Shown: positions 29,138-37,652 of the stretch, in pieces
Layout of the letters: each line of letters begins with the position of its first letter
Numbering within the stretch: the first letter of the stretch is position 1
NCBI RefSeq assembly: GCF_000466965.1
Contig: NZ_BATB01000035.1
Location: forward strand, 1-38,944
Reading direction: 5' to 3'
Origin: Limimaricola cinnabarinus LL-001
Lineage (GTDB): Bacteria; Pseudomonadota; Alphaproteobacteria; Rhodobacterales; Rhodobacteraceae
DNA length: 38,944 bases
The notes under the pieces: generated by a model
What the model was told of the DNA's origin: nothing
What the model saw: the letters and a program-made list of their open reading frames with translations, nothing else
The model's database searches: none
Made by a program: the position numbers and the translations under genes

Positions 29138-29941
29138 ATGTCAGCCATGATGAATTGGCTGCCGTTCCGCCCCAAGGGCCCCGTCGTTTCGGTCATCCGC
29201 CTGCAGGGCGCCATCGGCGCGGGCGGCCGCGGTCTCGATGATGCGGGCATCGCCGCGATGATCGAAAGAGCATTCAAGCGCGGCAAGCCCGCCGCCGTCG
29301 CCATCGAGATCAACTCGCCCGGCGGCTCGCCGGTGCAATCGGCGCTGATCGCCGCGCGCATCCGGCGGCTGTCGGAGGAAAAGAGCGTGCCCGTCATCGC
29401 CTTTGTCGAGGACGTGGCGGCGTCGGGCGGCTACTGGCTGGCCAGCGCCGCCGACGAGATCTTCGTCGATCGTGGCTCGATCATGGGCTCGATCGGCGTG
29501 ATCTCGGCTGGCTTCGGCGCGCATGTATTCCTCGAACGCCACGGCGTCGAGCGCCGCGTGCACACCGCCGGGAAATCCAAGAGTTTCCTCGACCCGTTCC
29601 GTCCCCAGAACCCGGAAGACGTGGCGCGGCTCGAACGCTGGCTCGGCGAGATGCACGACTACTTCATCGATCATGTGAAGAGCCGGCGCGGCGCGAAGCT
29701 CGCCGACGACCCGGACCTCTTCACCGGAGAGATCTGGATCGGCGCACGCGCGGTCGAAAAGGGCCTCGCCGACGGGATCGGGCATCTGGTGCCGGTGCTT
29801 GAGGCGCGTTTTGGCGACAAGATGCGCCTGCGACGCTATGCCAAGCGCCGGCCGCTGCTGAGCCGCATCGGCGCGGCTCTGGCGGGCGAGACGCTGGGGG
29901 CCATCGAAGAGCGCGCAAGCTTCGCCCGCTTCGGTCTTTGA
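29138..29941 (+). CDS. S49 family peptidase (SppA/SohB-like)
   Basis: A 267-residue signal-peptide-peptidase-like serine protease of the short bacterial class. It shows INSPGGSPVQS, the nucleophile motif VAASGGYWLAS (Ser near residue 97), GSIMGSIGVI and the candidate general-base lysine in TAGKSKSF near residue 146. The Ser-Lys dyad arrangement is that of clan SK peptidases that degrade leftover signal peptides or membrane protein fragments. No clear N-terminal membrane anchor is visible, only a short MNWLPF start, so it may be soluble or peripheral. It is followed after one base by a small zinc-ribbon gene and then by the antiporter, which suggests one transcript. Confidence 0.9.
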   Translation: MSAMMNWLPFRPKGPVVSVIRLQGAIGAGGRGLDDAGIAAMIERAFKRGKPAAVAIEINSPGGSPVQSALIAARIRRLSEEKSVPVIAFVEDVAASGGYWLASAADEIFVDRGSIMGSIGVISAGFGAHVFLERHGVERRVHTAGKSKSFLDPFRPQNPEDVARLERWLGEMHDYFIDHVKSRRGAKLADDPDLFTGEIWIGARAVEKGLADGIGHLVPVLEARFGDKMRLRRYAKRRPLLSRIGAALAGETLGAIEERASFARFGL

Positions 29942-29942
29942 G

Positions 29943-30122
29943 ATGCTGATCAAGATCGTCACCCTGTTTCTGGTGGGCATGGTCGTGCTTGCCATGTTCG
30001 GAAAACTGCGGCTTCCCAAGCCGGGCGGACCCAAGGGGCTGCTCGGCCGGGGCCGCTGCGTCGCCTGCGGGCGACCGAGGATAGGCAAGGGGCCGTGCCC
30101 CTGCGGAAAGGACAAGATCTAA
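29943..30122 (+). CDS. Small membrane-anchored zinc-ribbon protein
   Basis: A 59-residue protein that is easy to miss. The ATG comes one base after the S49 peptidase stop, and the TAA overlaps the antiporter ATG (TAATG). Residues 4-20 form one membrane segment (KIVTLFLVGMVVLAMFG), followed by a basic linker and then four cysteines arranged CVAC...CPC near the end (C39, C42, C52, C54), as in a small zinc ribbon. The tight spacing on both sides supports it being real. The function is unknown. It could tether or regulate a membrane partner. Confidence 0.7.
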   Translation: MLIKIVTLFLVGMVVLAMFGKLRLPKPGGPKGLLGRGRCVACGRPRIGKGPCPCGKDKI

Positions 30123-31065
30123 TGGACTGGCTGATGGTGGCGGCGGGGCTCGTGCTCCTCGTCTTCGCGGGGGATGCGCTGGTGAAGGGGGCGGTGAACC
30201 TCGCTCTGCGCCTGGGGATACCGGCGCTGATCGTGTCGCTCACGGTCGTGGCCTTCGGCACCTCCGCGCCCGAGCTTCTGGTCTCCATCGACGCGATCCT
30301 CAAGGGCACGCCGGGCATCGCGCTGGGCAACGTCGTCGCTCCAATGTCGCCAACGTGCTGCTGGTGTTGGGCATTCCCGCGCTGATCACCACGCTGCATG
30401 CGAGCGGTGGCGCGGACACGCGGTCGAGCTTTCTGCAGATGATGGGTGCGACGGTGCTGCTCATGGCGCTGGCCTTCACCGGGGTGCTGAGCTGGTGGGC
30501 CGGTCTGGTGCTGCTGGCGGCGCTGGCGGCGATGCTGATCCACGCCGCCCGCGCCGCTCGAAAGCACCGTAACGGCCGGTCCGACGAGGAGGAGGAGGTC
30601 GAGGGCGCCGACCCGCGCATGCGCGGCTGGAAGGTCGCGGCCTACCTGCTGGCCGGCATCATCGGACTGCCCGTGGGCGCCGACCTGCTGGTCAGCGGCG
30701 CGGTCTCGATCGCCGAGACCTACAACGTCTCCGACGAGGCGATCGGTCTCACTCTCGTGGCGATCGGCACCTCACTTCCCGAGCTTGCCACCACCGTCAT
30801 GGCCGCTATTCGTCGTCAGGCCGATGTGGCGATGGGCAACGTGATTGGATCGAACATGTTCAACCTTCTCGGAATTCTCGGAGTGGCGAGCCTCGTGGGG
30901 CCGATCCCCGTGGGCAGCGACTTTCTCGGCTTCGACCTGTGGGTGATGCTGGCGGCCTCGCTGCTGCTGGTGCCCTTCGTCTATTGGGGTCGCGACGTGA
31001 CGCGCGGCTGGGGCGTGGCGCTGACCGGGCTCTATGTCGCTTACGGCGTCTCGGTGCTGGCATGA
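30122..31065 (+). CDS. Calcium/sodium antiporter, CaCA family (frame break near 30338)
   Basis: A YrbG-like K+-independent Ca2+/Na+ exchanger of about 314 residues with ten membrane segments and two inverted alpha repeats. The repeat motifs are AFGTSAPELLVS in the first half and AIGTSLPELATT with GNVIGSNMFN in the second. The first half should also contain GNVVGSNVANVLL; the given sequence has GTCGTCGCTCCAATGTC, and restoring one G (GGCTCC) produces exactly that motif and joins the two frames. An acidic loop (DEEEEVEGAD) separates the halves. The start overlaps the small zinc-ribbon gene, and the stop overlaps the next gene (ATGA). Confidence 0.9.
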
Positions 31066-31843
31066 AGGCGCGGGCTCTCGTCACCGGGGCCGGCACGCGG
31101 CTGGGCCGCGCCATGGCGCTCGATCTGGGACGGCGCGGTTTCGACGTGATCGTGCATTACAACACCTCGCACGGCCCGGCCGAGGAGGTGGTGGCCGAGA
31201 TCCGCGCCATGGGTCGGGAGGCCCATGCGCTGGGCGCGGACCTGCTCGATGAGGCCGCGGTGCAGGGGCTGATCCCGCGCGCGGTCGAGGCGCTGGGCGG
31301 GCCGATCACCTGCTCGTTAACTCGGCCTCGATCTTCGAGTATGACAGCATCGAGAGCGGCACCCGCGAGAGCTGGGACCGCGCCATGGAAAGCAACCTGC
31401 GCGCCCCCGTGGTGCTGACGCAAAAGGTGGCCGAAGGCATCACAGCGCCCGCCCATGACGCGCGTGGCGAGCCCGTGGCCCAGGGGCTCGTGGTCAACAT
31501 CATCGACCAGAGGGTGCGCAAGCTCACGCCCGATTTCATGTCCTACACCATCGCCAAGATGGGGCTGTGGGCCTTTACCCGCACGGCGGCGCAGGCGCTG
31601 GCGCCACGGCTTCGGGTCAATGCCATCGGCCCCGGCCCGACGCTGCAGGGCGCGAACCAGTCCGACGCGCATTACGCGGCCCAGCGCGCCAACACGGTGT
31701 TGGAGCGCGGCTCCAACCCCGAGGATATCTGCGCGGCGCTGGGCTATTTCCTCGACGCGCCCGGCGTCACGGGGCAGCTTCTATGCGTCGATGGCGGCCA
31801 GCATCTGGGCTGGCAGACCCCGGATATCCAAGGCCACAACTGA
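31062..31843 (+). CDS. SDR oxidoreductase, FolM/pteridine reductase (PTR1)-like (frame break near 31310)
   Basis: A short-chain reductase of about 260 residues. The cofactor motif is TGAGTRLG (the TGxxxRxG form typical of pteridine reductases), followed by LVNSASIFE. The active site reads NIIDQRV, then Tyr 13 residues after the Asp and Lys four residues later (SYTIAK). This Asp-Tyr-Lys spacing matches Leishmania PTR1 (Asp181, Tyr194, Lys198) and E. coli FolM rather than the usual Ser-Tyr-Lys. It would reduce dihydropterins or dihydrofolate with NADPH. The break at CACCTGCTC (about 31310) is repaired by one C, giving ITLLVNSAS. The ATG overlaps the antiporter stop. Confidence 0.82.
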
Positions 31844-32135
31844 TTCCGCGCGCAGCTCGGGCACCGGCTCATCCACTCGATTGTCCACCGGGGCTGTGCG
31901 CAATCTGTCCCGGAGGAGCGCCGGGATGAAATCTTTGCGATCCGAGGCGGTTTGCGTAGGGAAAACAGGGGGATGGGATGTGCCTAAAAAGCGGGCAAAC
32001 TTATCAACCCGCTGACTATCCACAAGAAATCCCTGCCGTCCCGGCCCTGCCCACATCCTTATCCCCAGAAACGGTGGACAGCTTTGCATGAGGCGCGGGG
32101 ATAACTAGATTGCAGGGCCAGCGCCTGATCCCGAT
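31844..32135. promoter_or_regulatory. Intergenic region before uvrC with DnaA-box-like sequences
   Basis: This gap is locally poorer in GC than its neighbours (notably 31965-32065) and holds several near matches to the DnaA box TTATNCACA: TTGTCCACC at 31881, CTATCCACA at 32016, TTATCCCCA at 32059, and on the minus strand CTGTCCACC (32073-32081) and TTATCCCCG (32096-32104). None is a perfect match. The region presumably also holds the uvrC promoter. Whether DnaA binds here is unproven. Confidence 0.4.
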
Positions 32136-34019
32136 ATGGACCGCATGACCGACACCCAGACCGCCACGCCCGATGCCCCTCTCACCGGCCACGAGCTGAT
32201 CCGTTCGCAGCTGCGGCTGATCGACGGTTCGCCCGGGGTCTACCGGATGCTCGATGCCGAAAGCCGGGTGCTCTATGTCGGCAAGGCGCGCAACCTGCGC
32301 GCCCGGGTGTCGAGCTATGCCCGGCCCACGGGCCATTCGGGCCGGATCGCGCGGATGATCCGCGAAACCGCGTCGATGATGTTCCTCACCACGCGAACCG
32401 AGACCGAGGCGCTGCTTTTGGAGCAGAACCTCATCAAGCAGCTCAAGCCGCGCTACAACGTGCTTTTGCGCGACGACAAGTCCTTCCCGAACATCCACAT
32501 CTCGGCGCATGATTTCCCGCAGATCGGCAAGCATCGCGGCGCCCGCAAGGGCGAGGGGCAGTTCTTCGGCCCCTTCGCCAGCGCGGGCGCCGTGAACCGC
32601 ACGCTGAACCAGCTGCAGCGCGCGTTCCTGCTGCGCAACTGCACGGATTCGGTGTTCGAGGGCCGCACGCGTCCCTGCCTGTTGCACCAGATCAAGCGTT
32701 GCTCCGCGCCCTGCACCGGCGAGATCAGCCGCGAGGATTACGCGCGCTCGGTCGAGGACGCGGTGCGTTTTCTGTCGGGCAAGTCGACGCAGGTGCAGGA
32801 GGTGCTGGGCCGCCAGATGGCCGAGGCCAGCGAGGCGATGGAGTTCGAGCGCGCCGCCGCCTTGCGCGACCGGATCCGGGCGCTGACGCAGGTGCAGACC
32901 GCGCAGGGCATCAATCCGCGCGGCGTGTCGGAGGCCGACGTGATCGCGCTCCATGTCGAGGGCGGGCAGGCCTGCGTGCAGGTCTTCTTCATCCGCGGCA
33001 ACCAGAACTGGGGCAACCGCGACTATTATCCGCGCGTTTCGGGCGAGGAGGACCCCTCCGAGGTCATGCAGGCCTTCGTGGGCCAGTTCTACTCCGACCG
33101 CGAACCGCCGCGTCAGTTGATCCTGAGCCACGGGCTCGACGATCCCGAGCTGATGGCCACGGCGCTGTCGGACAAACTCGGCCGCAAGGTCAAGGTGATC
33201 GTGCCCCAGCGCGGCGAAAAGGCCGAGCTGGTCGAGGGCGCGCAACGCAACGCACGCGAGAGCCTGGCCCGCAAGATGAGCGAGACGGCAACCCAAGGAC
33301 GGCTGCTGCGCGGTCTGGCCGAAGCTTTCGGCCTCGACGAGGCGCCGCGCCGGATCGAAGTCTACGACAACTCCCACATCATGGGCACCGACGCGGTGGG
33401 CGGGATGATCGTCGCGGGGCCCGAGGGCTTCGAGAAGAGCCAGTACCGCAAGTTCAACATCAAGGGCACCGAGATCACGCCGGGCGACGATTTCGGCATG
33501 ATGAAGGAGGTGCTGACGCGCCGCTTCTCGCGGCTCCTCAAGGAGGATCCGAACCGCGAGAGCCCGTCCTGGCCCGATCTTCTGCTCATCGATGGCGGTG
33601 CGGGGCAGGTGAGCGCGGTGCAGGAGATTCTCGACGAACTGGGCGTCGACGACGTGGCGATGATCGGCGTCGCCAAGGGCGTCGACCGTGACCACGGTAA
33701 GGAGGAGTTCCACCGCACCGGCATGCGGCCCTTTGCACTGCCCAGAAACGACCCGGTGCTCTACTTCGTGCAGCGCCTGCGCGACGAGGCGCACCGTTTT
33801 GCCATCGGCACCCACCGCGCCAAGCGGTCCAAAGCCGTGGGTGCGACGCCGCTCGACGAGATCGCGGGCGTGGGTGCCACGCGCAAGCGCGCCCTTCTGG
33901 CACATTTCGGCTCGGCCAAGGCGGTGAGCCGCGCCAACCTTGCCGATCTCAAGGCCGTGCAGGGGATTTCCGAAAGCCTCGCCGAAAAGATCTACGGTCA
34001 CTTCCACGAACACGGCTGA
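32136..34019 (+). CDS. uvrC: Excinuclease ABC subunit C
   Basis: A full-length 627-residue UvrC, the dual endonuclease that incises DNA on both sides of lesions recognised by UvrA and UvrB. The N-terminal GIY-YIG nuclease reads GVYRML...[15 protein letters not shown] cysteine cluster lies near residues 180-195 ([15 protein letters not shown]). The UVR/UvrB-interaction segment ([15 protein letters not shown]) is near 230. The C-terminal RNase H-like nuclease has [17 protein letters not shown] and DEAHRFA. Tandem helix-hairpin-helix motifs ([30 protein letters not shown]) end the protein. ATG 32136 is used; ATG 32145 (MTDTQ) is an equally possible start three codons later. Confidence 0.97.
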   Translation: MDRMTDTQTATPDAPLTGHELIRSQLRLIDGSPGVYRMLDAESRVLYVGKARNLRARVSSYARPTGHSGRIARMIRETASMMFLTTRTETEALLLEQNLIKQLKPRYNVLLRDDKSFPNIHISAHDFPQIGKHRGARKGEGQFFGPFASAGAVNRTLNQLQRAFLLRNCTDSVFEGRTRPCLLHQIKRCSAPCTGEISREDYARSVEDAVRFLSGKSTQVQEVLGRQMAEASEAMEFERAAALRDRIRALTQVQTAQGINPRGVSEADVIALHVEGGQACVQVFFIRGNQNWGNRDYYPRVSGEEDPSEVMQAFVGQFYSDREPPRQLILSHGLDDPELMATALSDKLGRKVKVIVPQRGEKAELVEGAQRNARESLARKMSETATQGRLLRGLAEAFGLDEAPRRIEVYDNSHIMGTDAVGGMIVAGPEGFEKSQYRKFNIKGTEITPGDDFGMMKEVLTRRFSRLLKEDPNRESPSWPDLLLIDGGAGQVSAVQEILDELGVDDVAMIGVAKGVDRDHGKEEFHRTGMRPFALPRNDPVLYFVQRLRDEAHRFAIGTHRAKRSKAVGATPLDEIAGVGATRKRALLAHFGSAKAVSRANLADLKAVQGISESLAEKIYGHFHEHG

Positions 34020-34148
34020 GGCCGGGCGGGCCACTTTGCTCTGAAAACACTCCCGCCCGAGGCGGACCGCCGGTCGATGCGGGGTGGGCAGGGCGCAGGG
34101 TGGACGCTGGCTCTGGCAAGACCGGGGGCGCCGCGCTATCTCTGGTGC

Positions 34149-34844
34149 ATGACATGGACCTTGCCCAACATCCTCACCGTTCTTCGCCTCCTCGCCGCTC
34201 CCGGCGTCGCAGTGATGTTTTTGTTCTTTGCCCGACCATGGGCCGACTGGTTCGCGCTGGTGCTTTTCGTCACCGCCGCCGTGACCGATTTTCTCGACGG
34301 CTACCTCGCCCGCGCCTGGAAACAGGAATCGAAGTTCGGCGCGATGCTCGATCCGATCGCCGACAAGGCGATGGTGATCATCGCGCTTCTGGTCATTACC
34401 GGTTTCTCGGGCATGAATCCGTGGATCCTGTTGCCCGCCACGCTGATCCTGTTCCGCGAGGTCTTCGTTTCGGGTCTGCGCGAGTTCCTCGGAGCCAAGG
34501 CGGGGCTGTTGAAGGTGACCAAGCTCGCCAAGTGGAAGACCACGGCGCAGATGGTCGCCATCGCCGTGTTGTTTTCCACCGGGGCCTTCGAGCATTACTT
34601 CGTCATGGAGAGCTTCGGCATGGATGAGACCATGATCGATTCGGTTCTGTCGGGTGGCACGCCGGACGAGGTCGGACTTGTCTGGAAATACTGGGGAATG
34701 ATCATAAGCTGGTGGGCGGGGATCGTGCTTTTGTGGATCGCGGCGGTGCTGACCCTGATGACCGGGTGGGATTATTTCGCCAAGGCGCTGCCGTTCCTGC
34801 GCGAGGCGCCTGCACCTGCGCCGGGCCGGAGCCGTGCGCCATGA
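34149..34844 (+). CDS. pgsA: CDP-diacylglycerol-glycerol-3-phosphate 3-phosphatidyltransferase
   Basis: A 231-residue CDP-alcohol phosphatidyltransferase that makes phosphatidylglycerophosphate, the precursor of phosphatidylglycerol, at the inner membrane. The complete family signature D-x2-D-G-x2-A-R-x8-G-x3-D-x3-D is seen from DFLDG through to the second Asp pair (LDPIAD) near residues 58-83. Several membrane segments surround it. TLPNILTVLRLLAAP at the N-terminus is typical of PgsA. ATG 34149 is preferred because it begins directly at this segment; an in-frame upstream start at 34077 adds unconserved residues. Its stop overlaps the moaD start. Confidence 0.95.
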   Translation: MTWTLPNILTVLRLLAAPGVAVMFLFFARPWADWFALVLFVTAAVTDFLDGYLARAWKQESKFGAMLDPIADKAMVIIALLVITGFSGMNPWILLPATLILFREVFVSGLREFLGAKAGLLKVTKLAKWKTTAQMVAIAVLFSTGAFEHYFVMESFGMDETMIDSVLSGGTPDEVGLVWKYWGMIISWWAGIVLLWIAAVLTLMTGWDYFAKALPFLREAPAPAPGRSRAP

Positions 34845-35089
34845 TCGACATCGTCTATTTTGCCTGGGTGCGCGAGCGCATCGGCCTGCCCCGCGAGCGG
34901 ATCGAGACCGAGGCCGCCACCGTTGCCGATCTGGTCGAGGAGCTGTGCGCCCGCGAGGAGCGTTATGCTGCGGCGTTCTCGGATGTCGCGGCTTTGCGCG
35001 TGGCGCTCGATCAGGAACTGTCGGAGTTCGACGCGCCCCTCGCGGGCGTGCGCGAGGTCGCGTTCTTTCCGCCGATGACCGGGGGCTGA
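34841..35089 (+). CDS. moaD: Molybdopterin synthase small subunit
   Basis: An 82-residue ubiquitin-like sulfur carrier ending in the diagnostic Gly-Gly (PPMTGG), which is thiocarboxylated and inserted into MoaE to donate sulfur to precursor Z during molybdopterin formation. The N-terminal strand IVYFAWVRERIG and VAFFPPMTGG match MoaD. The ATG overlaps the pgsA stop by four bases, and moaE begins two bases after its stop, so moaD and moaE are co-translated. This length is normal for the family. Confidence 0.95.
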   Translation: MIDIVYFAWVRERIGLPRERIETEAATVADLVEELCAREERYAAAFSDVAALRVALDQELSEFDAPLAGVREVAFFPPMTGG

Positions 35090-35090
35090 G

Positions 35091-35530
35091 ATGCAGATTC
35101 GCGTGCAGGAAGGGCCGTTCGACGCGGGCGCCGAACTCGACGCCTTCAGCCATGGCCGTCACGAGGTCGGTGCAGTGGTGAGCTTTACCGGCATCGTGCG
35201 CGACCGCGAGGGGGGGCTGATCCGGATGGAGATCGAGCATTATCCCGGCATGACCGAATCCGCGATCACCGCGATTGCCGAGACGGCCAAGCGCGCTGGG
35301 GTCTTGCCGATCTCCTGGTGATCCACCGTCACGGCGCGCTGCCATTGGGTCAGCCGATCATGATGGTGGCCACCGCGGCCGCGCATCGCCGCGCCGCCTT
35401 CGAGGCGGCCGAATACCTGATGGACTACCTCAAGTCGCGCGCCCCCTTCTGGAAGAAGGAGGTGACGCGGTCGGGCGCGCATTGGGTCGAGGCGACACCC
35501 GAGGACGAGGACGCGCTATCGCGTTGGTAG
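35091..35530 (+). CDS. moaE: Molybdopterin synthase large subunit (frame break near 35293)
   Basis: The catalytic partner of MoaD, about 146 residues when one lost base is restored. The first frame gives VVSFTGIVRDREGG and MEIEHYPGMTE. The second gives HRHGALPLGQPIMMV, HRRAAFEA, YLMDYLKSRAPFWKKE with the active-site lysine region, and ends at a TAG at 35528-35530. At GCCAAGCGCGCTGGGG, one extra C gives AKRRWGLADLLVIHRHG, the conserved MoaE core. Because this is a conserved cofactor gene, the break is almost certainly a sequencing deletion. It lies directly after moaD. Confidence 0.93.
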
Positions 35531-35595
35531 GGGCATTCACCTCGTCTTAGGCGGGTGGCGCATGGTTGCGCGATCACCCTCAGACAGGGGTTTTC

Positions 35596-36402
35596 ATGCC
35601 GCCCGAGCCTGATCAACCGACCGATCCCTTTGCCCATGCACAGGCCCTCGACCTCGCCGATGCCCCCCGCCTCGTGCGCGAAGCCTTGGCCGAGCGGCGC
35701 ACCGAACTGGCCTATCAGCCTGTCATCGTGACCAGAACCGGTGACATCGCCTTTCACGAGGGGCTGATCCGACTGCGCGATCATGCCGGGCGGCGGCTCC
35801 CGGCGCGACACTTCCTGCCCGGCGTGGAGGACACGGCGCTGGGCCGCGAACTCGATCGCGCCTCATTGCGCGAAGGGCTCGAGGCGCTGCGCCGCAACCC
35901 CGCGCTCAGGCTTTCGATCAACATGTCGGCTCGATCGATCGGCGACGGGCGTTGGCGGCGCGCGCTCGAGGACGGGCTGGCGCGCGGACCCGGCATCGGG
36001 GAGCGACTGATCCTCGAAATCTCCGAAACCTCGGCGATGACGCTGCCCGAGGTGGTCTGCCGCTTCATGGCCGAGATGCGGCCGCGCGGGGTGGGATTCG
36101 CGCTCGATGAATTCGGCGCGGGACAGACCGCGTTCCGGTACCTGCGCGACTTTCTATTCGACCTCGTCAAGATCGATGCGCATTTCGTACGCGGCATCGA
36201 TGAAGATCCCGACAACCAAGTGCTCTGCGGCGCGCTGGTCGCCGTGGCACGGCAGTTCGGCATGGCGCATGTCGCCTGCGGGATCGAGACCGAGGCCGAG
36301 GCGAAGACGCTCGCTGGGCTCGGTGTGAATTGCCTGCAGGGCTATCTCTGGGGCCGCCCCGCCCGTGCGCCCGGACCAGCCGCTCGAATGCCGTTGCCCT
36401 GA
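35596..36402 (+). CDS. Degenerate EAL-domain protein
   Basis: A 268-residue protein made almost entirely of an EAL domain, with no sensory, GGDEF or membrane part visible. EAL landmarks in order: FHEGLIRL (EGL for EAL), NMSARS, LEISET, LDEFGAG where DDFGTG is expected, VKIDAHF, ACGIETE where AEGVET is expected, and QGYLWGRP. The Asp-to-Glu change in the DD pair and the Glu-to-Cys change at the position of the RocR general base (E352) argue against normal cyclic-di-GMP phosphodiesterase activity. It may bind c-di-GMP or act through protein contacts. ATG 35596 has AGGGG five bases upstream. Confidence 0.82.
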   Translation: MPPEPDQPTDPFAHAQALDLADAPRLVREALAERRTELAYQPVIVTRTGDIAFHEGLIRLRDHAGRRLPARHFLPGVEDTALGRELDRASLREGLEALRRNPALRLSINMSARSIGDGRWRRALEDGLARGPGIGERLILEISETSAMTLPEVVCRFMAEMRPRGVGFALDEFGAGQTAFRYLRDFLFDLVKIDAHFVRGIDEDPDNQVLCGALVAVARQFGMAHVACGIETEAEAKTLAGLGVNCLQGYLWGRPARAPGPAARMPLP

Positions 36403-36475
36403 CGGCAAAGGCTGGTAGGCTCACCCCCGATCCGGGGTTCCGGCGCGTGCCGCCCCCTTTGTCAGGGAGAGTTTC

Positions 36476-37651
36476 ATGACCAATGTCGTTATCGCCTCGG
36501 CCGCCCGCACCGCGGTGGGCAGCTTCGGCGGCGCCTTCGCCAACACCCCCGCGCATCAGCTTGGCGCAACCGTGCTCGAAGAGGTCGTCAGCCGCGCCGG
36601 TGTCGACAAGGCCGAGGTGAGCGAAACCATTCTGGGTCAGGTGCTGACCGCCGCACAGGGCCAGAACCCCGCCCGCCAAGCGCACATTATCGCGGGCCTG
36701 CCGCAGGAGGCCGCCGCCTGGGGCCTCAACCAGGTCTGCGGCTCGGGCCTGCGTGCCGTGGCGCTCGGCGCCCAGCATATCCAGCTCGGCGATGCCTCGA
36801 TCATCTGCGCCGGCGGTCAGGAGAGCATGTCTCTAGCCCCGCACGCCCAGACGCTGCGGCAGGGCCAGAAGATGGGCGACATCAAGCTCACCGACACGAT
36901 GATCAAGGACGGCCTGTGGGACGCGTTCAACGACTACCACATGGGCACCACCGCCGAGAACGTGGCGGGCCGTCACCAGATCACCCGTGAGATGCAGGAC
37001 GAGTTCGCCGTCGCATCGCAGAACAAGGCCGAGGAGGCCCAGAAGGCAGGTCGCTTCAAGGACGAGATCGTCCCCTTCACCGTCAAGACTCGCAAGGGCG
37101 ATATCGTCACCGACGCCGATGAATACATCCGCCACGGTGCCACCATCGACGCCATGGCCAAGCTGCGTCCGGCCTTCTCCAAGGATGGCACCGTGACGGC
37201 GGCCAACGCCTCGGGCCTCAACGATGGTGCCGCCGCGACGCTGCTGATGTCGGTCGATGAGGCGAACCGCCGGGGCATCACGCCGCTGGGCCGCATCGCT
37301 GCCTATGCCACCGCCGGTCTCGACCCGGCCTTCATGGGCGAAGGCCCGATCTATGCGTCGAAGAAGGCGCTTGAAAAGGCTGGCTGGTCGGTCGACGATC
37401 TGGACCTGATCGAGGCGAACGAGGCTTTCGCCGCGCAGGCGCTTGCGGTGAACAAGGAAATGGGCTGGGACCCGGCCAAGGTGAACGTGAACGGCGGCGC
37501 CATCGCCATCGGTCACCCGATCGGCGCCTCGGGCTGCCGCGTTCTCGTGACGCTGCTGCACGAGATGCAGCGCCGGGACGCAAAGAAGGGCCTTGCCACG
37601 CTGTGCATCGGTGGCGGCATGGGCGTCGCCCTGTGCATCGAGCGCGACTGA
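36476..37651 (+). CDS. phaA: Acetyl-CoA C-acetyltransferase (beta-ketothiolase)
   Basis: A complete 391-residue biosynthetic thiolase that condenses two acetyl-CoA to acetoacetyl-CoA, the first step of polyhydroxybutyrate synthesis. The acylated cysteine lies in [10 protein letters not shown] near residue 88, the His in [10 protein letters not shown] near 349 and the second catalytic Cys in LCIGGGMG near 379. It has the typical thiolase length. AGGGAG lies seven to eight bases before the ATG. The acetoacetyl-CoA reductase gene follows one gene later, as in many Rhodobacterales phaAB loci; the insert is a patatin-like hydrolase. Confidence 0.95.
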   Translation: MTNVVIASAARTAVGSFGGAFANTPAHQLGATVLEEVVSRAGVDKAEVSETILGQVLTAAQGQNPARQAHIIAGLPQEAAAWGLNQVCGSGLRAVALGAQHIQLGDASIICAGGQESMSLAPHAQTLRQGQKMGDIKLTDTMIKDGLWDAFNDYHMGTTAENVAGRHQITREMQDEFAVASQNKAEEAQKAGRFKDEIVPFTVKTRKGDIVTDADEYIRHGATIDAMAKLRPAFSKDGTVTAANASGLNDGAAATLLMSVDEANRRGITPLGRIAAYATAGLDPAFMGEGPIYASKKALEKAGWSVDDLDLIEANEAFAAQALAVNKEMGWDPAKVNVNGGAIAIGHPIGASGCRVLVTLLHEMQRRDAKKGLATLCIGGGMGVALCIERD

Positions 37652-37652
37652 C

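Noticed and set aside
32016-35345. A 1109-codon open frame on the minus strand opposite uvrC, pgsA and moaD/E
   Set aside because: The plus strand here carries four conserved housekeeping genes; the long antisense frame is a product of third-position GC and has no known motif.
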